From NCBI GenBank assembly GCA_003439945.1, contig QVRM01003971.1:62001-126000 (forward strand): DNA of 64,000 bases. The letters run 5' to 3'. The stretch is from Dermanyssus gallinae (lineage: Eukaryota; Arthropoda; Arachnida; Mesostigmata; Dermanyssidae). The translations under genes and the position numbers were made by a program. A model generated the notes under the pieces. That model made no database searches, was not told where the DNA came from, and worked only from the letters and a program-made list of their open reading frames with translations. Positions 52,107 through 63,155 of the stretch are shown piece after piece. Every line of letters begins with the position of its first letter. Position 1 is the first letter of the stretch.

Positions 52107-52440
52107 GGCAAACGCAGACAACGCAAAAGAGTATTGAGCCCATTACAAGAAGGCTAAGAATAGAGCTCAAATGTTAATACGATATGCAAGTGAAAATGCA
52201 GACGAGAGGGAATTTAACAGGGTTTTGGGGGCTCCCTAGGGACAGCAAGCGAAACAGTTTTGGGACTATGTAGGACAGGAAAAAACAAGGTTGATAAATA
52301 AGGAGCGGTACAGAACTTACACAATAGAGAGACTATTTGCACTATAAGTACCACTGGCGTGAATAGTGTAGAAAAGGCAATAACTGGCATGGAGATTACG
52401 ACCACAGCAAGGGGAACATGTGCGTTTAGACATGTCAAGC
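52107..52440 (+). pseudogene. LINE-S pre-RT region, 3' of the SINE insertion
   Basis: It starts with the right target duplication (52107-52119) and continues EYWAHYKKAKNRAQMLIRYA, REFNRVLGAP and AKQFWDYVGQEKTRLINKER in plus-strand frames. These resemble the basic linker between endonuclease and RT in this LINE type. The RT itself does not follow; homology fades by 52440. Confidence 0.6.
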
Positions 52441-52529
52441 GAATAAAAAATTAATTAATCATTACACAGTGCCATGCTATTCCCTTATTGTAAACATATA
52501 TATTGTAGTTTGCATAGCCTACTTGTACT

Positions 52530-52745
52530 TGGACTTGGTAATGCGGATCAAAAGGTTCGTCGGATCAAAACCATCGCCTGTCTGCAATCTCCAAGAGCTC
52601 ATGCCGACTACAGCGCCGGAGAGAAACGTTCGTCGAAGGTAACAACAATAAGTATCATATGGATTGCTTTCAAATTGCGCTGGTTGCAAGTCGCGCAACT
52701 GTAGCATATTAGACCTGCTAGTAATAAACTGTAACAGAAGCAGAA
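52530..52745 (+). repeat. dispersed repeat DR1, copy 2
   Basis: Aligns with 19400-19600: AGCTCATGCCGACTACAGCG, GAGAAACGTT, TTTCAAATTGCGCTGG and GTCGCGCAACTGTA. Immediately followed by a (TAA)n tract, which could be its 3' tail. Confidence 0.7.
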
Positions 52746-52749
52746 ATAG

Positions 52750-52751
<2 letters not shown>

Positions 52752-52835
<84 letters not shown>
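52752..52835. repeat. (TAA)n microsatellite
   Basis: About 28 TAA units with one ATA interruption at 52783-52786. It connects DR1 copy 2 to the start of SINE1 copy 4. Confidence 0.95.
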
Positions 52836-52836
<1 letters not shown>

Positions 52837-52975
52837 GAGCCCGGTGGCGTGGTGCATTCGCCTGCGCCTCGTGACCGGAGAAGACACATAAGTGCTCGGG
52901 TTAAAACCCCACCGTTGCACATTTCTATTTATGGGGTCCGTCTATAAAGCAATGCAAAACGCAGTCCCGTGGACA
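52836..52975 (+). mobile_element. tRNA-derived SINE1, copy 4
   Basis: It starts CGAGCCCGGTGGCGTGGTGC, with a weakened B box GGTTAAAACCC (about 52899-52909), then CATTTCTATTTATGGGGTCC, GTCTATAAAGCAATGC and GCAGTCCCGTGGACATAATA. Like copy 3, it lacks the GGTCAGCCCGAA extension. It follows (TAA)n directly, so it inserted within or at the end of the TAA repeat. Confidence 0.9.
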
Positions 52976-55900
52976 TAATATTTTGTCTGGGGCAGAAAAG
53001 ACGCAGTTTACCGAAACAATGCACCAGGTCAATAAATCTGGTCAATAAAATGTACGTAGTCTTTTTCCATCTATTGCATGTATTTCGTGCCACGAAATTT
53101 TTGACTACACCTCCTAGTATGTAGCAAACGGAATGAGTGAAATTGGGCATTGGTTTCGTATGCCCTCCGTCGTTTACTTCTCTTCAATTGTTTGGTTTCG
53201 CTATTAGACAACTTGTGCATTTTTCTTAGAGAAGTCTGGCGCGAATCAGGGCGATTTATGTTGGGTGCATAGAGTGATTAGGTTAAAAATGATTCAGATA
53301 GACTTTTCATTGACTTTATCATAAAAGTTAATAAATGGAAAAAAGCTTGGGTGGCTTCCAGAAAGGTGCATACCACGTTATTTTGCTGTCACCTCTAACG
53401 CTGCATAAATTAGCGCTATGAGGTAACCATTGGGCGTTCCGCGGCGTTAGCGTACATGATCGTAATAAAAATAGAACTGTTGCACCTTTGCTGAGTGCCA
53501 TTTTTAAAAGTTTTTCTGGAAGTCGTTTACCCCCCCCCCCCCCCAATGTTCATGGCTAATTAAGCCGTTGACTTCCTGTTTCATCGACGTATTTATGAGC
53601 CTAGCCGAACCTTGCGGCAAGTGGCCGCTCATCTTTGTAAAACCCACTTCTTAACCTTGGCTGGTTTTGTCGCACTTATCGCAGAGGTTATACTTCCTGA
53701 CTTACGCCTAATACCCTAAAAACTTTACGTACAATTTACTCATTCGAATCGAATTGTTTTTCTTACATGCGGTTTTCGTTCCCCTTCTTTTTCCGACAGC
53801 ATATACATCCTGTATAAAAATCTCCTTCACTGTCTAGCACTTGCTTAGACTATTCTACGATGAGTATTATTCAATTTACATATCTAGACCAATAGACCGG
53901 TCTCGGCTGCGCAAACACCTCACCAGTGTTTCACTGTGTGTGGCTGGTGGAATCGCTCTCGTCACCACGGCGTAGTCGCTGCAAGAGTGACGAACGCGAG
54001 AGCAGCCTAGGATGTCTACCACCGCCTTGTGGGCAACTCGTGCCGTGTTAATATTAATGGTTTGCGTCTCTTTGCGTCGGTTGTTTATTTACCAATAGCC
54101 GTATTCTGAGTCTCAGGAGACATGAAAACATTACAGTTCAATCCATACTATATCTATTTCTATCATCATCGTCCGCTGCTGTCGGCTCTGTTGTCGTTTT
54201 GCTGATTCCTTATGCGCAGGCACAGGTGACGTGCGTCTTTTTGAGCCAGCCAACATTCGCTGGAGGTCTGATCAATGCCACCTGTTCTGCTAGTTTCATC
54301 GTTGGCAGCGTTACACGCTCGGCCACCGTCAGTACAACTGCGCCAACTGCTCCTCAATGTTGCTGAACGTTGTCCGTGCGTTGTCCATTATCCTGCTGTC
54401 GTAGTGTGCCTGCGTCGAGTCGCGGGCCAACTCTGCAACATCGTCGCCTCCTTCCTGCGCAACTGGTGTTATGGCTGTCATTAACTGTTGGTTTAGGCGT
54501 TGTTGCCTCCGTCTTGTGGGGCTGGTGGGGGGGGGGGGCAATAGTGATTGCTACTTTGCTAGTATTGTCTAGCAACAGCTGCTTTCTTCTTTGCTTTTTG
54601 GCTAGGTCTTCTGATGTTCGGCTCTATGTCTACGGCGCCTTCCTTAAGATCCTGTTTGCCCTCGTCTTTTTATAACTTCTCGTCGTCGAGTTACCAGAGC
54701 CCTTGTAGGTGGAGAATAGGCGGGCAAAATAGCACTGGCGGACAACGAATGAGGAGCCGTGGAGGAAGCCACCGTCTATATCTGTATTTCCTATGGCCTG
54801 TCTTTCCTATGGCCACGGTCTTCCTTGTAGCGTATAGTTTGAGGCTTTAATTGCCTCGTGCATCTCTAGCCATGGCTTCTCGTATTGTAAGCTTGTGTTT
54901 CGCATCACTATACTCGTACATCATTGCCGACGGACGTTAAGTTTGCGGCGTTTGCGTTTTTGTTTTCTGCTCCGCGATTTGGCTTGTCTGGCCACTGTTC
55001 ACTCCTAAGTCCAACCCTACGTGACGCCCACAACTCTGAAGTCCAACACTAAGTGATGGCCACCACTCTTACCTGCTGGCCAGTTCAGTCACCATCGCTC
55101 TGCTGAACTTAGATATCGTCGTTTCCACTTTGTTTGGCTCATTTTTTGTCGTCGTCATGTAAGTCGTTCGTGGGCACCACATCGATACTGTTTCTATGGG
55201 TTGCACCTGGTTATTTGTAATCTGGCGCACCATAATGGGTGCCCTAACCGCAATTTTTCACATCATACTCACAGTGTGGGTATGTTTTCAGCCCATGCTT
55301 TCAGCTTTGTCCAAATGTCATGTGCGGACTTCTATTTTAACCAACTGATTTCATAGCGGAAATGTAACAGAATTAGGACTTTGTAAATGTTGAGTTTAAA
55401 TTGTGTTGTGGCAGTGGAACGTACTTGCCTAAAGTTTGCGCTGCTATTTCTGAGTTTTCGGGTTATACATTTACGGCTTTTTGAAAAGAGTTTTTTCGTG
55501 TCGTCCATTCCGTCATTCACACAAGATGCCACAAGGCCAGTTTCCTCATTTTTGCCCAGCAAAACGGCGACGGCCCTGCCCGCCACATAACAGCTTGCTC
55601 AGCTTTAGCGCACGCTAGCAAATGATCCTGCCTTATGCGTCCGTCAAGGTCATTTTCAAGTCAGAAATTTGCGGCGTGGGTTCTCGTTATGTCTCATTCA
55701 CAGAAATCGACTCCGAGCTAACGCGATCATCATCATCAAGCATAAAGATCATTATTATGCGTAGCCAACGAACACGTATTCCGGTCAAAATTATCACACG
55801 CAGTATGAAACCTTGCCTATAGGAAAATCCTATCATCATGCGGGCTTGTCACCATACCCAACGCTCTGTTTGGTCACTTTGCTGTTGCAGGGCGATTGTA

Positions 55901-56890
55901 GTTACCACGGAAGACATGACCTTCTCTTGAGGGACATTCCGCGATCTAGCGATGGCTATTAATGATGTTAGGCGTGCGTGCCGTATAATGACTAAACGGC
56001 TATGACAAGACCGACAATACGGGCGGCTACATGTTAAACGTGCGTACGACCTTAAAGATAGGAAAAGGCTGAAACGCCTTATGTGCGGTGACAGATCGTC
56101 ACTGTCGGGACTTAGTATACTACGATAGGGCCGCCGACAACAACGACCACAGTAATAACAACAACAACACTAGCAACAACAACCATAGCAACAACAACAA
56201 TGACGTGAGCAACAACAGCAACTGCTATCTTCGTTGAGTCGCAGACCAACATAAGTCGTAGAGTTCCTGCCCTATCGCCTTTTCGTCGTTTAAATAAATG
56301 GCCTAAGCCATAAAAGCCACGTTCTCGCTACCACTATTCCTTACTACTCCTAATGCTACAACGACAACAACTAGTGCTACAAGCAGTACTACCCCGTTGC
56401 CAGGCTGTGGGGTTATTGCCAGTGCGTTTGATGATGACCTTCATTGCGCGCAGCTCGATGCCCGAAAGACCCCAACACGCGAAGGCATCGTCTTCGCATA
56501 CGCATTGACACTGGCCGCAGTGGTGGGTGAGCCCGGGGCCGCATATCGAGATCAGCGGGTCGGGCCAACAGCAAGCGAGGCTAAATGTTTTATGGCTGGT
56601 TATTCCTTCATAATAAAGTCTTTGCCGCTGCTGCTTCGACGATCAAATAAGCTAGCAGCAGCAGAGTGTAGACAGACAGTCGTTCATGCTTAAAACCTTA
56701 TCTCGCCGTGGTATTTTCTCTTTTTTTATGTCTGCCTACAAAAAAGCGTGTTTATCCTTTTTCGCCGTCGTTGTCGTCGTTTGTATGCGCTCCCGCCTTC
56801 GCACGGCTCTACCATGTATTCCTTCATCTAGAGCGTGCTTTGAGATAGACCTCTTTCAGTCTGTCAGGGGTCTTCCCCGGTGAAATGTAA
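52976..56890. other. no confidently recognised gene
   Basis: Nothing secure over about 3.9 kb. A poly(C) run lies at 53530-53544 and a G12 run near 54527-54538. Impure CAA repeats occupy 56130-56230. Minus-strand frames at 54166-54575 (Q- and A-rich, for example LNQQLMTAITPVAQEGGDDV) and 55332-55586, and a 98-codon plus frame at 56397-56693, have no domain I can name; they may be fragments of element ORF1s or chance. Confidence 0.4.
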
Positions 56891-56899
56891 ATATGAGAA

Positions 56900-57290
56900 A
56901 CATTTTCTCATTTTGCAATTAGTTGGTGTTTTCAGAAGTTAATTGCGGACATTTTTACCGTTTGCTCTTGGTGGTGTTGCGTAGGCTTCGGAGTAAATCT
57001 TGCTACTTGGTCAATATTCATCGAATTTGTTTCTTAAGAAATTCGACTCGAACGTCGAAAAAGACGGTGAGCATCATTTTGCCTGCTGAGGTCACAGCGT
57101 GGATTTTTTGTAGAGGTGACGGTTCCTGCTGTCCCGCTTTGCCTCTGGCTCGAAGTAATGGCACCTACTCTTGTCATTGGTGACAATCCGCTTCAAAAAG
57201 CAGGTCTTCATGACATCGAAATAGGCGTAACACTGCTAGCTTCATACAGTTTCTTCTGCGGTTTGCTGCTGAGCTTCTTTTAAACTTACT
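56900..57290 (-). pseudogene. mariner-type transposase fragment, copy 1
   Basis: Minus strand: YFDVMKTCFLKRIVTNDKSR, CHYFEPEAKRDSRNR and HLYKKSTL (about 57240-57100) match the mariner segment RIVTGDE-W-...-PE-K-QS, where the first catalytic Asp lies. Here TGDE has become TNDK, keeping the Asp but changing the Glu. AGKMMLTVFFDVRVEFLKKQ (57085-57026) matches the block K-VM-TVFFD--GV---EFLP. The second Asp motif and C-terminus are missing or unrecognisable. Terminal repeats were not found. SINE3 lies just upstream in the same orientation. Confidence 0.75.
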
Positions 57291-57360
57291 GCGCGCACAT
57301 GTTTCGGTAGTCTGTCGTGCATACATCGTTTTAAAGATTTTCCGTAAGGCTATTTATTGC

Positions 57361-57525
57361 CCGTGTACGGTTTTTTTATGTCATTGTAATCCACTCCGGC
57401 ATTTACCTCGTCTAAATTGGAAACCATGCAAACCAATTTAAGAGTGGCCGGTCTGGGTCTCGAACCCAGTCCTCCCGAATGCAAGGCAAAGGCTTTGCCA
57501 CTAAGCCATCTTGATCGGTTGTTGT
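57361..57525 (-). mobile_element. tRNA-derived SINE3 or tRNA pseudogene
   Basis: Minus strand: a perfect A box TGGCTTAGTGG (57508-57498) and a perfect B box GGTTCGAGACC (57466-57456) at tRNA spacing. The D arm pairs (GCTT with AAGC), and the T arm CTGGG/CCCAG is perfect. The anticodon stem and the acceptor stem do not pair well, so it is not a functional tRNA. Non-tRNA sequence follows to about 57361. Only one copy is seen here, so a decayed tRNA gene cannot be excluded. Confidence 0.7.
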
Positions 57526-57529
57526 CCGC

Positions 57530-58265
57530 TGTTCCAACCCTGGCCTTCACCATCACTGCCAACATTCCTATCGCAACATGCCGATCGCTGCTTACCGGTT
57601 CGTCCACCGTGTCGATTACTTCGGTCGTGATTACCGAGTTTACCTAGTCTGGTTTCGGATCATTGCTCAGACACTCCCGGCCTTCACAAAAATAGGCACT
57701 CCGCTTTTTTACTGACTTGTCGGACACATAGTCTCCCCCGTATACGGCCACCTTCCGGCGATAACGTGGCCGGTGAAACACCTTCCGCAGTAGGAATCTG
57801 ATAACACATCGCTACCCCTCAGTCGTTGAATTTTGCAATAGGAATGGCATGATGTCCTCACACAGACTGCCGCGTCAATCGCACGGCATACACACCTGCT
57901 GCTTCTCTTCTTCGTCATGCGCGGCTGCCCGCGCATACGCAAAACTATACGAGACATTCCGTTCGCGTTCCTAGTTGTCTAACTATGTTGCGACAAAACG
58001 GCCTATTCAAATTTCAATTATCTTGGTTGTTACGACGTTTCGTACCTTTTCATACGAACACCCTAACTGTAGATTGTAGATACCCTAACCGAAATGGTTT
58101 AGTTAACTCTCTGCTGCTTGGTAAACTCTATTTGTTTGTATACTCTATCGCCACTGGCCGGGCTGTTGTGTGTAAAGGCACTCGACGCGAGACAATGTAC
58201 GTCCAATACTGTCGGTAGTCCAGTAGCGAAAATGTTCTTTCTCACAAATGCATACAAATAAAAAA
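57530..58265. other. no recognised gene
   Basis: Open frames at 57709-57957 (minus) and 57985-58218 (plus) have no recognised domain. Confidence 0.4.
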
Positions 58266-58269
58266 CAAA

Positions 58270-58272
<3 letters not shown>

Positions 58273-58351
<79 letters not shown>
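58273..58351. repeat. long (TA)n microsatellite
   Basis: About 39 TA units with one TG interruption near 58321. Flanks show only weak inverted similarity (ATGCATACAAATAAA and TTTAATCAGATAATA). Confidence 0.95.
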
Positions 58352-58354
<3 letters not shown>

Positions 58355-60130
58355 CTGATTAAATGCATTATGTACATTGGGCGTTGTGGTTAAAGCCATG
58401 GTAGTGTTAGACTTACAAACCCACGAAAATTCAGTCGTTCTTTTTGTCCCTTTCCGAGAACAACCTCAGTATCCCTCTTATGGAGAGTAGTTTACTTAGC
58501 TTATAGGGTGATTTTTGCTTCGCACAATAATTTTGCGAGTTTTCTCACCATGGATCAAAACGCCTAGTCTTTAAGAAGCGCCTCTACAAGGTATTATCAT
58601 TTCACGGGGCTTCCCAGTCTTAGGTTCCGAGACAGTAGCTCTCGCTGGATATTAAAATGGGCACAGCGTTTGTTACGATACCATAGATCGTCAGCCCCCT
58701 CCTGAGTTGCACATACGGCATAAGAGCGAGCCAGGTTTACCAATACCGCCTATGTATCGCTGAATAGAGATTATCTAAGGCTGTACCATATCTAGACATT
58801 TTGTATAGTATTTAGGGTGGCTTGGTTGTATTGCTTCTCATTGCTGATTTCACCTGGTTAGTGTATCTATTCTGCTGATGAGAAGTCAGTCCCTCCGTCC
58901 CGGGGTTGAACGACGGGCATCTTTTAGGAGTGTAGCATCTGACATGATGTTGTCGACTACTGATGCTAAGATACGGAGCCGAGAGGTAGTAGTTCTCTGG
59001 TACCCGGAAAAAGATGTCGCAGCTCTGCTGAGACCTTGCATATAAAGGCGCCAGTCCATTAGGCGCCTTTATATGCAAGAACTGAAAGTATATGCTAACA
59101 GCATAGAGTACACGCAATTAGCAAATCGCTAGAAAAAGTGTTTAATCTTGGTAGAAGGTGCTAAGAAACATCTTAAAGAACGAGTGTATGAACGCGGTAT
59201 TTCAGTGGTTCAATGATTCTTGTTACATATTTATGAAATCAATGTTCAGTGAAGCTTAAAGACGCAGAGCCGACCAGCAATTCATTTAACTGGCGAGTGT
59301 GGACCAAATGGATACAGTAAGAGGAGTCTTCATCGTTTTGACAGGTATTACTTTGGCGAAAACGACTTGACAGCCCACAATGCGTTGCTCACTCCATGCT
59401 TACAATGCAATTGCATATGTGTACGCTTAAGCCTCCCGATTTGCAGATAGAGGGACGCTATACATTATATTCAATAAGCACACATCGACATAGACAGACT
59501 ACGATATCGAAGGAAAACGCAAGCCTTTATACAACAATGGCACTCGCCAGGTACTTAAACGTCAATCAAACACGAGATTGAAAAACTGTATTTAGCCAGA
59601 GGATAAAACGTTTGATTGTATCGGCAGCGGTCGATGCAAACCTAAAGATAGTCATGACGCATAAAAGATCATTCAAACCAAACCAGACGATTCCGCGAAA
59701 CGTATGAAATTATAATTCGTTTCTGATTATACAAATTTCGATCTAAACGTACAGCGAGTCATTTTTGCTCGCGACCTCAATAAGACGGTTTGTATGGAAA
59801 ACCGCGTCAGTACATCAAGAGTAGATGGCGTTTATCTTTTACTTGTGCACGTATAATAAACATACTCAGCGATCGCATGGCATTGTGTTCATCGCATTGC
59901 GCATTCCTATGTGCCACCTAGGAAACCGACCCGACATTGCAGACGCGTGTCTTCTTGCCAGCCTGGTTGCTGATATGATATCACAGTATTTGTTAACCAG
60001 CTATGGTGCTCAGCCATCGATAAAACAAATATATTTAGTAGGTGCGCAAAAAACTTAAACCGACAGCTATATAGCAGATATAATACTACTTTTTGGAAAC
60101 GTGCTGTAAGTTCCACTAGGCTCTTCAAAA
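58352..60130. other. no recognised gene apart from the hairpin at 59.04 kb
   Basis: A 101-codon minus frame (58812-59117) starts inside the hairpin and has no secure match. Plus frames at 59396-59581 and 59825-60058 lack motifs. TTTAGTAGGTGCGCAAAAAA near 60034 looks somewhat like a mariner end but has no partner. Confidence 0.4.
59035..59079. repeat. perfect 18-bp hairpin
   Basis: CTTGCATATAAAGGCGCC at 59035-59052 pairs perfectly with 59062-59079 across a 9-nt loop AGTCCATTA. The GC-containing stem and loop size could suit a terminator-like or small-RNA structure, but nothing nearby supports a function. Confidence 0.95.
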
Positions 60131-60135
60131 CGTTG

Positions 60136-60680
60136 TTACAATAAAAATCGAGAATTTTCTAATTTTAGATTTTGTATTTTTTCCAATATAATTGTTGAGG
60201 CCCGCTGACGACACTTTTCCCACCGAGATTTCAGAGCATTTATACCGTCTAAGTGGAATTCCGTGTTTTTGGATGAATAAATATAAGCATTGACAGCAAG
60301 CAGCCTTAACTTCTCCATTGCTGGAAAAGCGCTTGCCATCGAGTCTATTCCTCAAAGTTCTAAAGAGGAAATAAGCACAGGAGGCCGGAGAATAGGGCGA
60401 CGGGTATGTTCAATAGGTTCGAACCACAATTCGGTCAGTTTACAGGTAGCTATACAGATCGCGGCTAGCATTGTCCAAGTGGACCAGGACAACCTTCTTC
60501 TGCAAAGCTGGCCGTTACTCAGTGAGTTCTTGCTGTAAGCGGTCCTGCATAATATTCTGCTGTGACCGTTTTACCGCTCGCAGAAGTATTCCACAAAACC
60601 GTAGCCAGTGCCCTTCTGACCGATGCCCCTTTGGAGGTTCTTCACCGGGTTCACACTATTGGCGTGATGCTTCTTTGGTC
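60136..60680 (-). pseudogene. mariner-type transposase fragment, copy 2
   Basis: Minus strand: GYGFVEYFCER, SGKTVTAEYY (60585-60545) and MQDRLQQELTEQRPALQKKV lead to VLVHLDNASRDLYSYL (second catalytic Asp in DNA; about 60510-60440). SPYSPASCAYFLF (60400-60360) stands for the YSPDLAP-DY-LF motif. RTLRNRLDGKRFSSNGEVKA and NTEFHLDGINALKSRWEKC (60360-60200) match the C-terminus G-F----V and DGI--L--RW-KC. It ends at a stop at 60136. Two frameshifts break it. A probable outer end lies at about 61143. Confidence 0.85.
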
Positions 60681-61125
60681 TCAAAAGTATAGTTAGAACC
60701 ACAGCTCGCATTGCCATACATTTGGTACCAAAATGATCGTCATGAAATGCGCATTTGCTGAATATGTTAGTTTTGAATGCAGTGTGTGGTTGTCGGGTTA
60801 TGATTTTGAGGTATTTGGTGTGAAAGCTAACAAAGAACTTCATTTTTTGCGAATTATCTTCTAAGCGACCATGCCGCATCTTCCGACCGGTCTTATATGT
60901 TCTTCAGAAGAAGTAGAATTTTCTCGAATACGACAATTTGCTTAGCTTCTGTATAGGAGGACTGGTTATCTCGCAACAGCACATTTTGTGCTCCTATGTC
61001 GGGCAAAAATACCAGTGTTACAAGTTGTAGTAATCTCACTCTCACTCCGAAACAAGAGACCATGTTTCATTAGAAAAAAATATTTGCTTTAACGAGCTCT
61101 ACAATTCCAGATATCGCTTTAAAAA

Positions 61126-61143
61126 TCTTTCCGTCACACCCTG
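61126..61143. repeat. candidate mariner terminal repeat end
   Basis: TTTCCGTCACACCCTGTA at 61126-61143 (TACAGGGTGTGACGGAAA on the minus strand) directly abuts (TA)n at 61144-61167. TACAGGGTGT-type ends at TA targets are common in Tc1/mariner transposons. The matching end on the other side of the transposase was not found, so this is tentative. Confidence 0.35.
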
Positions 61144-61167
61144 TATATATATATATATATATATATA
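61144..61167. repeat. (TA)n microsatellite
   Basis: Twelve TA units following the candidate terminal repeat. The next 390 bp to 61560 hold no recognised gene. Confidence 0.9.
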
Positions 61168-61559
61168 ACAACTGAAGTGGAATTCACTATTCAATAATTG
61201 TGCATCTAGTATAAGCTCAAAGAAAGCTGACATTCCAAAAGATCCCTCGTTGTAAGCTAGGGAAGCCCTGAATAGAAAATCGAAACTAATAATTTAAGTA
61301 GAGCTCAAAATAGGAATGATTCCATATAAAGGAACAGGTTTTCGTGAAAGTAATTCGGAAGATATGTATCCAACAAGGCGCAACTCTATTAAATACGATT
61401 TAGCACACTGTGTCGTATCAGCCCACCCATTGTCCACGAGAAGCCATGCATACAAAAAGCATGTTTTTGTCCAACGAGTACCGTATTTACTGTGATTTAA
61501 GAACTATTCGTGTTTTGTGATATTTTTATATAGGAGGTTTTAAGAATGCATTATGTACA

Positions 61560-63020
61560 TGCGTTATGTGTATGTACCGAACTTACAAACCAGGTTTAGT
61601 GATCTGGACAGGCGAACAAACCCTTACAGATGATCTTGCCCTAGACGGACTACTGCTTAGTAGGGCTGTACTACGCAATAGAAATATAAATTCAGCCGCA
61701 ATTTGCATATCGCGGGCGGCCTCATCTATAATAAGTCGCAATCTCAATCTCACCCTTCTTAATTTTACTTCGCGAAGCATATTCCCAGTGCCAGATGTGA
61801 TTAACGTGGAATCTTATGCCACCAGCATTCGAAGTGTCATTACTGGTAGCGCTAGGCCAAAGCGAACAAACAGAAAGTGCGCACCATGTACAATCGGGGG
61901 TGCGCTTCCTGCAAACATTATATCAAAACTCCGCCCGGAGATGACATATTTTTATATTAGATTAAATCGTGACTATATAGGAGTTGTACAAAACGCCATA
62001 AAAGAACATGAAAAACGAAAATAATGCAAGCTGCTCCTAGAAGCGCAACGACAACCTCATAAAAGACTGCATACAGACAGGCGCGTTACCGCGTGCCCTA
62101 TCCCTGCATGATATATTAAATGCCTATTTCTGTCAAATCTTTGCCAGTGCCATGCCCGTTCCGAGCTAAGCTTCTGTAGTAATGCCAGTGTGGGCTTGAC
62201 GTGCTTTAGGGACGAACGCGTTACTAAAGCCCGTCAAGCCCTGTCGTGGCCTTTTAACGATTTTAAAGGTATTGACACAATAATAAAAGTACCGTCCGGG
62301 AAAGCCCCGGGGCCCGATTTGGTCCCACATGAGTACCTCAGACAAGCAATTCACCTTGCGCCCTGCATCACTACACTTTTTAACGAGGTGATGAAAACGG
62401 CCCAACTACCCTGGGAGTGGAAAACCAGCCTCCTCAGCATTATCCCTAAAGGAAAAGGGAATCCGTTGGCTCAATCATCTTACCGAGGTGTCGTAAAGAA
62501 GAGCGCTATCTACAAACTTCTGTCGGCTATCTTGAGCCGTCGATTAGAACATTTCCTTGAGGTTAACAGAAAGCTGCCGGAGAAACAACATGGCTTCATA
62601 AGGGGCCGGTCAACAATAGCAGCATGTGCTGCACTTCTAAACTCTATACAACAGGCAATTCAAACTAAAGGGGCTTTGTCTCTTTGCTGTATTCGTAGAC
62701 TTCAACGCAGCCTTTCATGCGGCCGCACGAACGATTAAACATGACAAGCTTCCTATGTGGTTTTCTTGAATATATTGGAACTCATTAAAGGCATTTTACA
62801 GAAAGGACCAGTAATCATAGATACTGGAGCCGCTAAACACATGGCGATCTTACAGACCACTGGCACTGTCCAAGATAATAATAATCTCAGCCCCCTGCTG
62901 TTTTCGGTACTGGTGAGCGACTTTCCTGAAAAGATACAGAGTCGGCACCCACAGGTAGACGTCCTTATGTACGCAGATGACTTGGTATTATACTCTCGCA
63001 ACAATTCATTCACCGTCTGA
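61560..63020 (+). pseudogene. LINE-A copy 6: linker and RT fingers/palm
   Basis: Plus strand: VINVESYATSIRSVITGSAR (61797-61856) and later EAQRQPHK match the endonuclease-RT linker of copy 1 (IQIESYERKLTNLIKGALVP, EAEKQPHK). The RT starts PSGKAPGPDLVPHEYLRQAI (62294-62353), then WKTSLLSIIPKGKGNP, YKLLSAILSRRLEHFLE and LPEKQHGFIRGRSTIAACAA (62572-62631). A frameshift near 62680 precedes a decayed FVDFNAAFHAA. The frame 62757-63020 carries QTTGTVQDNNNLSPLLFSVL and VLMYADDLVLYSRN with YADD intact. Homology ends at 63020, before the thumb; an R1-like piece follows after a TA tract. The endonuclease is missing. Confidence 0.85.
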
Positions 63021-63137
63021 ATCTCTTTAATTCATCTTTTTTATTGTATATGTTTTAAAATACCGCCTACCCCCTAAAGAAGCTCCATGGTGCAGTTAAA
63101 ACGGCAACCCAATCTTCTTCTAAAATTATCAGTGATC

Positions 63138-63155
63138 ATATATATATATATATAT
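63138..63155. repeat. short (TA)n tract between two LINE fragments
   Basis: About eight TA units separate the LINE-A palm fragment from the R1-like C-terminal fragment, both on the plus strand. Confidence 0.9.

Noticed and set aside
53490..53620. Possible pogo/Tigger transposase motif (VVYPPPPPQCSWLIKPL) on the plus strand
   Set aside because: The proline run comes from a poly(C) tract, and no other DDE block was found nearby.
57361..57525. Functional tRNA gene on the minus strand
   Set aside because: A and B boxes and the T arm are good, but the acceptor and anticodon stems do not pair.
58812..59117. 101-codon minus-strand frame reading KAPNGLAPLYAR near its start
   Set aside because: It resembles a CR1 C-terminal phrase only over a few residues, and that phrase lies in the perfect hairpin.
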